Source of the DNA: Anammoximicrobium sp964486845
Lineage (GTDB): Bacteria; Planctomycetota; Planctomycetia; Pirellulales; Pirellulaceae
Assembly: GCA_964486845.1 (NCBI GenBank)
Contig: CAZAQY010000136.1
Location: forward strand, 1 to 22,198
DNA length: 22,198 nt
Direction of reading: 5' to 3'
The notes beneath the pieces were generated by a model. The model did no database searches. It saw only the letters and a program-made list of their open reading frames with translations, and had not been told where the DNA came from. Made by a program: the position numbers and the translations under genes. Shown piece after piece: positions 1 to 7,200 of the stretch (position 1 is its first letter; each line of letters starts with the position of its first letter).

Positions 1-1926
1 GTGCATATCAGCGATTGCTGGCACCGCGCGGGCGGCAACATCTATTGCTGCGATGCCGACGGCGGCAACATCCGCCGTCTGACGTTCGACCAGCTTATGA
101 CGAACAACCCCCAGGTCTTGGAGGACGGCCGTGTCGTCTTTACCCGCTGGGAATACAACGACCGAAGCGCGCTGTTCACCCACCCGCTCATCGCGATGAA
201 CCCGGATGGAACGGCCCAGACAGAGTACTACGGGAACAACAGCATGTTTCCGGCGGCGATGATCCACGCGCATGGCATCCCGGGCTCGGCGAAAGCGCTG
301 GCGGTCATCGCCGGGCACCACTCGACCTACAAGGGGAAGCTCGGCCTGATCGACCGTCGCCAAGGGACCCAGGCGGGCCGCGGGATCGAGTTTGTGAACA
401 CAAAGCTCAATGGAGCTCCGGGACGGGAGCCTGCCGACTTCATCCGGCCCGAGCCGCCCGACCCGTCCCGACCCTACCTCGACTTCAAGATCGACGTCTT
501 CGGACAATTCGGCCCGCAGTACGCGCATCCCTATGCGTTCGACGAGGAAAACTATCTCTGTTCGTTCTGCCCCGAAGGCTATCTGCCTCCCTTCGGTCCA
601 TTCCATCCTCCGCTGGGCTTGTACTACATGAGACCCGACGGCGAGCGGGAACTGCTGGCGTTTGATGACTGGCAGGGTACGGGCCAAGCCATTCCGGTCA
701 TGGCTCGGCGACGCCCTGCCGTGCGTGCTTCGCTCGTGCGCCCGCAAGACAACTACGGGGTTTATACCATCCAGGACGTGTATCAAGGGCCGGGGCTGGC
801 CGGCATCGTGCGCGGAACAGCCAAGAGGCTCCGCGTCGTCGCGCTGGAGTACCGCGTCGCGCGGATGGGCTACGGCCAGAACGGCGGCGAGTGCGAGACC
901 GGGCTCTGCCAGACGCCGATCTCGCTGAACAATGGCAGTTGGGACGTCAAGCATGTCCTCGGCGAGGTCGACATCGAGGCGGATGGCAGTTGCAGTTTCG
1001 CGGTGCCCGCTCGCACCCCGGTCTACTTCCAAGTGCTCGACGCCAAAGGCTACACCATCCAATCGATGCGCAGTTGGTCGACGCTCCAGAACGGCGAGCA
1101 TTTCTCCTGCATCGGCTGCCACGAGAACAAGCTGGAGGCGGGACCGCGGGAGCCATTCACACAGAATACTACGGTGGCGCTCTCCAAGCCGGTTCAGAAG
1201 CTCCGGCCCTTTGCGGGCACGGAGCATCCGTTGATCCGCCGGTTGGCGTCTCAGTCCTGGCTGGACAGTGTGGAGAACTACCTGGGGGTCAACGCCCCGC
1301 GCACCCTCGACCCGAACGCGCCGGTGGACGGCTTCAGCTACGTGCAGGAGATCCAGCCCATCTTCGACCGGCACTGCGTGAGTTGCCACAACGAGTCACA
1401 GATCGCCAAGAGCAAGCTCAGCCTGACCGGAGAGCTGGCCCGGCCGGAGAGCATCGTTCTGATCGGCGCGGGTCACGTGGACCCCAAACGGGCCTACACG
1501 CAGTCCTACGTCACGATTACCACCTCGGGCGATCCCGACAAGAACCCGTGGATGACGTGGCTGAAACCCCGCAGCCGCGCCGTGATGCTTCCGCCGTACC
1601 ACACGGGCGCCTGCCAGAGCAAAATCATGGATTTCTTCGAGCCCGCCCATTACGGCGTGCAGGTCAGCGAGAACGAAAAACACGCCTTCGCCTGCTGGCT
1701 GGACCTGCTCATTCCGTTCTGCGGTTTCTACACGCAGCACAACACCTGGACCGAGGCGGAAAAGGCTGAATACAGCTACTTCCAGGAAAAACGTCGGGCC
1801 TATGCCGCCATCGAATTGGAGTGGTCGGCTGAATCGGACCCGGATCTCACCAAAGAGCGTGCCGAAAAGCTGGACAAGGCGTTGGCGGACGTAGGCGGGA
1901 AACGCCCGGAAAAATCGCTGCACTGA
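1..1926 (+). CDS. HzsA-like dihaem c-type cytochrome with TolB-like propeller (5' partial)
   Basis: The frame is open from the first base, so the N-terminus lies outside the window; the GTG at base 1 is probably an internal valine. Residues 1-250 (window numbering) look like TolB/WD-type propeller blades (DADGGNIRRLTFD, GRVVFTRWEYNDRS, MNPDGTAQTEYYGNNS). About 275-350 resembles the hydrazine synthase alpha-subunit middle domain. Two c-type haem motifs follow, CIGCH at about 370-374 and CVSCH at about 459-463, the second in a cytochrome-like segment (VQEIQPIFDRHCVSCHN). The protein should therefore be exported and electron-transferring. Non-anammox Planctomycetota and Verrucomicrobia encode many such proteins of unknown role, so hydrazine synthesis is not implied. 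The deacetylase-like gene starts 11 nt downstream, suggesting co-transcription. The family call is fairly sure; the function is unknown. Confidence 0.82.
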   Translation: MHISDCWHRAGGNIYCCDADGGNIRRLTFDQLMTNNPQVLEDGRVVFTRWEYNDRSALFTHPLIAMNPDGTAQTEYYGNNSMFPAAMIHAHGIPGSAKALAVIAGHHSTYKGKLGLIDRRQGTQAGRGIEFVNTKLNGAPGREPADFIRPEPPDPSRPYLDFKIDVFGQFGPQYAHPYAFDEENYLCSFCPEGYLPPFGPFHPPLGLYYMRPDGERELLAFDDWQGTGQAIPVMARRRPAVRASLVRPQDNYGVYTIQDVYQGPGLAGIVRGTAKRLRVVALEYRVARMGYGQNGGECETGLCQTPISLNNGSWDVKHVLGEVDIEADGSCSFAVPARTPVYFQVLDAKGYTIQSMRSWSTLQNGEHFSCIGCHENKLEAGPREPFTQNTTVALSKPVQKLRPFAGTEHPLIRRLASQSWLDSVENYLGVNAPRTLDPNAPVDGFSYVQEIQPIFDRHCVSCHNESQIAKSKLSLTGELARPESIVLIGAGHVDPKRAYTQSYVTITTSGDPDKNPWMTWLKPRSRAVMLPPYHTGACQSKIMDFFEPAHYGVQVSENEKHAFACWLDLLIPFCGFYTQHNTWTEAEKAEYSYFQEKRRAYAAIELEWSAESDPDLTKERAEKLDKALADVGGKRPEKSLH

Positions 1927-1937
1927 GGGTCTTACCC

Positions 1938-3200
1938 ATGCGGATCATCGCCTTCGTGATCTTTTGCCTCGTCGCCTTGGCAGCCGCCGAGGTCGGCCGC
2001 GCTGCGAACCCAGCCTTTCGCATATCGATTGACGCCGAGACGTGGGGCAAGTTCGGCTGGCGGTATCCGGTCACCTACGTGTTCCACGTGCCCGCCGGGC
2101 CCCGGGAGTTGAAGGTCAGCCGCCGCGATGCGCCGGGCGACCCTTGGGCACCGATTGAAGCGAAGTCGGCGGGCGAGTCGTTCAACGGCGCCGAGTGCGT
2201 TCGTTACGACCCCAAAGCAAGACGGGCCTGTGTCTCCGTCGGTTTCAAATCGCGATCGACCGTTGAGTTGGAGTTCTCCGGGGCAGCGCAGGTGGAGTTC
2301 GTCGAAATCGCCCGCTATTACGACGCACGAAAGGCCGTCTACTCGCTCTCGATCGATAACTGGGGCTTCCGGCAGAACGCCAATCCCGGTGCGCCGTGGA
2401 AAGGCTCCGACGATGACAGGTCCGACAAGTATCAAGCAGCCTTGGCGGTATGCCGAGCCAACGACCTGCCCGTCTCCATCGCCATCAACACGCACGGCGC
2501 CGGTGGCGACTCCTTCTGGCAGACGATGCAGGCGGAGCTTGATCGGGGCGATCGAAGCTGGGAGCCTGCGGTCCACGCCGAGACCCATCCCTGCCGTGCC
2601 ACGGAGTACTTGGTTCGTGGCTACCGCAGCGAGATCCTCGGCTGCCGCGATCAGCTTCTGGGACGGTTGCGGAACGTTCCCTGGGGACAGCACATCTTTG
2701 AGCACATCCTGACGTGCGGCTATTTCGACGACTCGGTCCTGGCCACCAGCGCGGGGCAGTTCGTTCTCGTTCGCGGATACAACTCGGGCGACAATCCCAC
2801 GAGCGTGGACTATGTGGGCTGGAACCCCCAACGCGGCTTCTACGGCGTCGGCGGACTGAGCTACAAGGCGTATGACCGCGTGTTTCAAAGCCGAAAGCCA
2901 GCCGGCCGCTACTACCGCTCGGATGTGGATGCCCTGGACGCGGCCTTCGAGCAGGTCTACCGCCAAGGGCAGATCTTCTACGCGATGTGGCACCCGAATC
3001 GCTACAGCAACAGCGTGATTCACGATCCGCGCCCTCCCGTCGAAGGCGTCCAGGGATCGAGCCTGATCCAGCACCTGGCGCACGTCGCCCACCGCAAGGA
3101 TGTGTGGTACGTGACCAACGGCTGGCTGCATTGCTACCGTTACGTGGCCGAAAACGCCAAGGTCGTTGGAGAACCCCGCGCAGCGGGAACCGAACGGTGA
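1938..3200 (+). CDS. Secreted polysaccharide deacetylase-like protein (NodB-type fold)
   Basis: 420 aa. A typical Sec signal peptide spans about residues 1-23 (MRIIAFVIFCLVALAAAEVG, cleavage near GRAAN). Residues 25-125 form a beta-rich segment I do not recognise. From about 130 the protein resembles the NodB / polysaccharide deacetylase fold: YSLSIDNWG (about 134) sits where the TFDD motif is expected, and HAETHP (about 213) fits the H-x3-H metal motif. The second Asp of TFDD is Asn here (SIDN), so metal binding may be altered and the activity could be weak, different or absent. The ATG follows GAGGG by 8 nt and sits 11 nt after the dihaem gene, so the two are probably one transcript. The stop lies 2 nt from the convergent DapA-like gene. 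The substrate is unknown; an acetylated sugar is only inferred from the carbohydrate-active neighbours. Confidence 0.7.
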   Translation: MRIIAFVIFCLVALAAAEVGRAANPAFRISIDAETWGKFGWRYPVTYVFHVPAGPRELKVSRRDAPGDPWAPIEAKSAGESFNGAECVRYDPKARRACVSVGFKSRSTVELEFSGAAQVEFVEIARYYDARKAVYSLSIDNWGFRQNANPGAPWKGSDDDRSDKYQAALAVCRANDLPVSIAINTHGAGGDSFWQTMQAELDRGDRSWEPAVHAETHPCRATEYLVRGYRSEILGCRDQLLGRLRNVPWGQHIFEHILTCGYFDDSVLATSAGQFVLVRGYNSGDNPTSVDYVGWNPQRGFYGVGGLSYKAYDRVFQSRKPAGRYYRSDVDALDAAFEQVYRQGQIFYAMWHPNRYSNSVIHDPRPPVEGVQGSSLIQHLAHVAHRKDVWYVTNGWLHCYRYVAENAKVVGEPRAAGTER

Positions 3201-3202
3201 AG

Positions 3203-4327
3203 CTACTGGACGGCTGCAGCGAAGTCGGGCGATCCCGGCTTCTGGTACGGCGCCAACGCTTCCAACCGGTACTCGATCTCCGCGATCTCCTCCTTGCTCA
3301 ACTTCAGTTCCGAGTAGCTGGGCGATGTGGGAATGGTTCCACCAGGTCCGTAGTGACGCGAGACCATCGTCTGGAACACTCCGCGTTTCTTCCACAGGTA
3401 TAACTGGTAGCCGCGCAAGTCACCGGGATGGGTCGTGGCGAGGTTGATCATGAGCACAAATTTGCTGTAAGCATCCCGCACGGCGGCGGGATCCGATCCG
3501 CTTTGGTGCAGTTGCCAGATGCGGGTGAGCACGTCGGCGTAGATGGCCCGCTCGGTGATCAACCCTTCCGAGCCGAGTCTCAATTCGTAAAGCCAGCCGA
3601 ATCCTCCGCGGGCACTGAAGACTCGCCGGATCGGCGGTTTGGCCGCGAGCAGGGCCCGCGTGCGAGCGATGACGTTGCCTGCTTCCTCCTTGACGTAGCC
3701 GAAGTTGGGGAAGTCTTTGGCGAGTTCGACCAGCAGGTCCACGGACGGGATGGGCCCCTGGTAGGCCACTCCGCCCGTCGTCTGGATGAAGACGGGCCGT
3801 TTCGTGACCGCCGCCAGGGCCTGGTAGTACTGGCGCAAATCGGCTTCCGTTTTGCCCGAGTCCGGCGGTCGCGAAATGATCGCCGGCGGCGCCAGTCTCT
3901 CGACGTGTTCCGCAAACATGAGCATTTCGGACGTGTCCTTGCCTTGCACGCCCAGGCACAACGCGGTCGTGCGCAGCTTGCGAGCCGTCTTGGCGAGCAC
4001 CTCCATGCCCTGCAGCTTGTCGTCGGTCGTGAGCAAGTCGACGCTGTCGCCCGACTGCGGCCAGATCATGCCCGGACACCCACACCAGTCGACGTAGCAT
4101 GCCTCACGGGCCAACGCGTCAAAATCCACCGCGCCCGAGGCGGTGAAGGGCGTCGACAGAATCAGAAACGGTCCTTGAATCCTCGGGTCCGGGGCTGCAC
4201 CTGTGTCGGCCAGAAGGTTCTCACCGTGCGCTGATTGCCGAAACAGAGTCGCGGCGATCGCGCCCGATGCGCCGGTAGTCGCGAACTGGAGCATCCGCCG
4301 CCTCGTGATTTGCTTGTCGGTAGACAT
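3203..4327 (-). CDS. Tat-exported DapA-like (dihydrodipicolinate synthase/aldolase family) protein
   Basis: 374 aa. The N-terminus carries a twin-arginine signal (ITRRRMLQFATTGASGAI), cleaved about residue 35, so the protein is predicted to be exported folded. The rest matches the DapA/NanA class I aldolase TIM barrel: the opening GPFLILSTPFTASGAVDFDA and the strand GYVKEEAGN, whose Lys213 is the expected Schiff-base lysine. The tyrosine normally found in the PYY-type motif is not visible: the matching strand reads PPAIISRPP. It may therefore be a divergent lyase/aldolase or not a classic DHDPS. Diaminopimelate synthesis is unlikely, because that enzyme is cytoplasmic and has no Tat signal. 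The start is supported by GGAGGT 5 nt before the ATG. It is the last gene of the minus-strand cluster, 45 nt after the Gfo/Idh gene, and could act on keto-sugar-acid products (inference). Confidence 0.8.
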   Translation of the reverse strand: MSTDKQITRRRMLQFATTGASGAIAATLFRQSAHGENLLADTGAAPDPRIQGPFLILSTPFTASGAVDFDALAREACYVDWCGCPGMIWPQSGDSVDLLTTDDKLQGMEVLAKTARKLRTTALCLGVQGKDTSEMLMFAEHVERLAPPAIISRPPDSGKTEADLRQYYQALAAVTKRPVFIQTTGGVAYQGPIPSVDLLVELAKDFPNFGYVKEEAGNVIARTRALLAAKPPIRRVFSARGGFGWLYELRLGSEGLITERAIYADVLTRIWQLHQSGSDPAAVRDAYSKFVLMINLATTHPGDLRGYQLYLWKKRGVFQTMVSRHYGPGGTIPTSPSYSELKLSKEEIAEIEYRLEALAPYQKPGSPDFAAAVQ

Positions 4328-4372
4328 GGCGTACCTCCGCTGGTGAGCGATTTAGACTGTGACTCGTGCAAG

Positions 4373-5644
4373 TCAGGCCTTGCCGATGGTGCGAGTCTGG
4401 GGATCGTAATTTGTGCGATAGCCGTTCCTGTAAGACTCGACGGCCATGAGGCCGACGACCGAGTGCAGGTAGCCGGCCTCGATCGGCGCGCGGGTCGGCT
4501 TGCCGGAGCGCAGGCACTGGAGCCAGTCGAGGAAATGGTCGGGCGTGTCGATCGCCTTGACGTCGTTGACGCCGCGGATCGTTCCGTCGCGTTTCGGACC
4601 GCCTTCGGCCGTGTAGTTCGGCGCGCCCAGGTTGTCCAGCACTAACTGCCCCTTTTCGCAGAAGAAGCGGGTGCGGCTGCCGCCGCTGTTGCCGAGGTTG
4701 CTGGAGTAGGCGGCCATGAAGCCTTCGGGGTAGACCCACAAAGCCTCGACGTGGTCGGGGCAGGTGAAACGGTACTCATCCTTCCAGGTGAAGATGCCGC
4801 CGTTGCAGACGCAACTGGCGGGGAACTGCGCGCCGGTGATGTAGCTGTACAGATCGATGAAATGGCAGCCGAGATTGGTCACCGGACCATCGGTGTAATC
4901 GAGATACCCGTACCAGCCGGTGAGGACGTCGGCGGAAAACGGCCGCTCGGGCGCGTTGCCGATGAACTCCTTCCAGTCGACGTCTTCCTGCTTGATGTCG
5001 GCCAACTTGGGAAGGTGGGCCTTGACGTAGCCGTACCAATAGGGCTTTTCGCTGTTGCGGCATTGCTCGATGCGAGAAGCCTTGCCCAACAGGCCGGATT
5101 TCCAGAGTTCGTGGCAGCCCGTCATCACGGGCAGGCTGCGGGTCTGGGTGCCGACCTGGACGACGATCTTCGCCGCCTTGACGGCGTCGACCGCGGCCGT
5201 AAGCTCCTGCATGTTTCTCGCCATCGGCTTCTCGACGTAAACGTGTTTTCCGGCCTTGGCCGTGGCTTCCAACTGGCTGGCATGGTGGTGGTCCGGCGAG
5301 GCGATCATCACGGCGTCCACATCCTTGCAGGCCAGGATGTCGCGGTAGCTGGAGAATTGCCTCACCTGGGTGCCGTACCACTCTTTGCACATCGCGGCGG
5401 CTTCTTCGCGCGCCAGCCGCCAGGGATCGCTCACGGCAACAAACTCGACGTTCTGCTCCGCATCGTGCTTGTGTACGCCGGTCATGTGCGCCAGCCGCCC
5501 GCGCCCCCCGCAACCGATCTGGGCAATCCGGATCCGGTCGTTGGCGCCCGTGATACGGGCGTAGCTGCGCGCCGTGAAGGTTAGCGCCGTTGCGCCGATG
5601 GCGGCCGTCGTTACGAAATCGCGTCGTGTCAAGGATGTCTTCAT
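4373..5644 (-). CDS. Tat-exported Gfo/Idh/MocA family oxidoreductase
   Basis: 423 aa from the ATG at 5644. The N-terminus is a Tat signal (LTRRDFVTTAAIGATALTF), followed by the Rossmann motif IAQIGCGGRGR, the family motif YVEKPMARN with Lys139, and NLGCHFIDLY with His261, the usual catalytic histidine region. Family members use NAD(P) to oxidise, reduce or epimerise sugars; some Tat-exported ones hold the cofactor tightly, and the related GH109 enzymes use NAD to cleave glycosides. The substrate cannot be read from the sequence. An upstream in-frame ATG at 5680 would put 12 residues before the Tat signal; AAAGGAG 10 nt before 5644 favours the shorter form. It lies between the PQQ gene and the DapA-like gene in one minus-strand cluster, so exported sugar oxidation followed by aldol or lyase chemistry is a reasonable hypothesis. 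Confidence 0.88.
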   Translation of the reverse strand: MKTSLTRRDFVTTAAIGATALTFTARSYARITGANDRIRIAQIGCGGRGRLAHMTGVHKHDAEQNVEFVAVSDPWRLAREEAAAMCKEWYGTQVRQFSSYRDILACKDVDAVMIASPDHHHASQLEATAKAGKHVYVEKPMARNMQELTAAVDAVKAAKIVVQVGTQTRSLPVMTGCHELWKSGLLGKASRIEQCRNSEKPYWYGYVKAHLPKLADIKQEDVDWKEFIGNAPERPFSADVLTGWYGYLDYTDGPVTNLGCHFIDLYSYITGAQFPASCVCNGGIFTWKDEYRFTCPDHVEALWVYPEGFMAAYSSNLGNSGGSRTRFFCEKGQLVLDNLGAPNYTAEGGPKRDGTIRGVNDVKAIDTPDHFLDWLQCLRSGKPTRAPIEAGYLHSVVGLMAVESYRNGYRTNYDPQTRTIGKA

Positions 5645-5654
5645 TGCGGTCTTT

Positions 5655-5661
5655 CTCCTTT
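5655..5661 (-). promoter_or_regulatory. Shine-Dalgarno that decides the Gfo/Idh start
   Basis: On the minus strand this reads AAAGGAG, 10 nt before the ATG at 5644, which begins MKTSLTRRDF. The alternative upstream ATG (5680) has no comparable site, so translation most likely begins at 5644, directly at the Tat signal. Confidence 0.6.
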
Positions 5662-5688
5662 GCGGTTGAATTGTGGACACTCAAGACG

Positions 5689-7200
5689 TCATTTAACGTA
5701 CTCAACCACGAGTTCCGGAGGCTTGCCGGCTTCGCGGGAGAGGTAGCCGAGGCCGTCGCAGCTGGTGGGATCGAGGGCTAGGCTCAACTCCTGGCCTGCT
5801 TCCAACGCGAGTTGGAGCGGGATCTCGATTACTTGGTTCTCGGCGACGGGGCCGATCTTCCCCACGATGTCTCCCAGCTTGGGCCGGGCCTGGTACGTTA
5901 CGCCGCTCTCGCTCCACGGCTCCGTCACCAGGCGGACTTGTCCCGAATCGTTCGAGGGATTGTCGCGGTTGTACAGCCGCAGCGTGGCGGAACGCGGCTT
6001 GCCGTCGACCGCGATCCGGAACTTGAGGTAGGCAATGCTGTGATGGTGATCGCCCATTTTGGCGTCGCCGCCGTCGACGTTCAGACCTTTGCTTTCCCCG
6101 TGGTTCGTCCCCGGTGAAGACTGGCTGGCGTGGGTATCCTCGACGGCTTGCAGAACGACGCGCCGCAGGTCTCCCAGGTGCTCCAACTCGGCCTGCTGGT
6201 CGCTCTCGACCGTCCCGTCAGCCCGGAGCAGCTTGACCGTGACCCGGTGTTTTCCAGGCGCGGCCTTGTCGCCCAGAACAGCCTTCAGCGCTAAGGTGAT
6301 GCGTTGGCCCGAGGGGATATGGACCTGCGTCTCGGCCGGCGTGACGGCGAAGCCGGGCGGAGCCTCGACGCGGAGCGTACCCGCGAAATCACCTTCCTTG
6401 TGGTTCGCAATCACGACCTCCCCCGCCTGCTCCGGCTGGGCATTGCTGAGCAGAAAGGACGGCACGGCAAAGCCGAGCGTCAGCACTTGCTCGCGCACGA
6501 CTTCGATGCCTTGCAGGCTTGGCAACTGATCGGGTGCCGGGTTGGCGGCCGCGGGGACGAATTCAATCGTCAGTTCCCGGTCTGCGTCGAGGCCCTGAAA
6601 CTCCTTGACCAGCGGCTTGTTCCGGCCGCCGGCCTGCTGGCAGACGTCGATCTTCTCAGCCACGATCTTACCTTGAAGCTTGATGTCGATGACCCGCTTG
6701 CCGGCGGCGTCATCGTCCAACTCGGCAAACGCCAGCCGGACGGTGTACCGCGCCCGTCCATCGGCCGGATCGAGCAGCGGGATCGTGCATTGCCGCAGGC
6801 CCCGCACGCCCGAACAGTACAGCCACGGATTGGCCGCGTCCTCGACCTTGAGTCGCGCGGCGTCATGATTGAAGTAGCCCCCGCCGGGGTAGAGCGTGAC
6901 GCCGATTTGCAGCGGCAGCACCAGCGACCCGGCGGGCCGGGGATAGCCCAGCCACAGGCCGCCGGAGGCGTCCCTGCGGTCGCCGGGCGCTCCCAGGTTC
7001 AGAGCCAATCGCTTGACCGGCGTCATGGGCCCCGGCTGGCTGAAGTACGCCCACTGCCGGTTCTCCTCGCGGCTCTTGAAGACCACGGTACACATGTTCG
7101 GAAATGGACACATGCAACCCGAACTGGCTTCGGGCACCATCAGCAGGCCGTTGGCCGGAATGAAATTGATCCAGCAGCCCGGCCGCTGCGCGCCGAAATG
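5689..7200 (-). pseudogene. C-terminal part of the PQQ/methyltransferase protein, downstream of an in-frame TAG
   Basis: About 503 codons continue in exactly the same frame as the 1082-codon gene upstream, separated only by the TAG at 7201-7203. The first residues (HFGAQRPGCWINFIPANGLL, then a cysteine-rich GCMCPFPNMC stretch) look like the usual continuation of planctomycete PQQ propeller proteins. Next come a malectin-like stretch (LALNLGAPGDRRDASGGLWL), an Ig/NEW3-like beta domain (VEAPPGFAVTPAETQVHIPSG) and a final DNRLRE/CBM96-like domain (VEDTHASQSSPGTNHGESKG, about the last 160 residues) that may bind carbohydrate or the cell surface. The first internal ATG is at 7140 and has no Shine-Dalgarno, so independent translation is doubtful. 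The piece is either the lost tail of a broken gene, expressed by readthrough, or intact in the real genome if the TAG is a base error. Confidence 0.75.

Noticed and set aside
1..1926. True anammox hydrazine synthase
   Set aside because: Only domain-level resemblance, with no neighbouring HzsB/HzsC or other anammox genes; such homologues are common in heterotrophic Planctomycetota.
1932..3395. 487-codon minus-strand open frame opposite the deacetylase-like gene
   Set aside because: Shadow frame; the plus strand has a signal peptide and family motifs.
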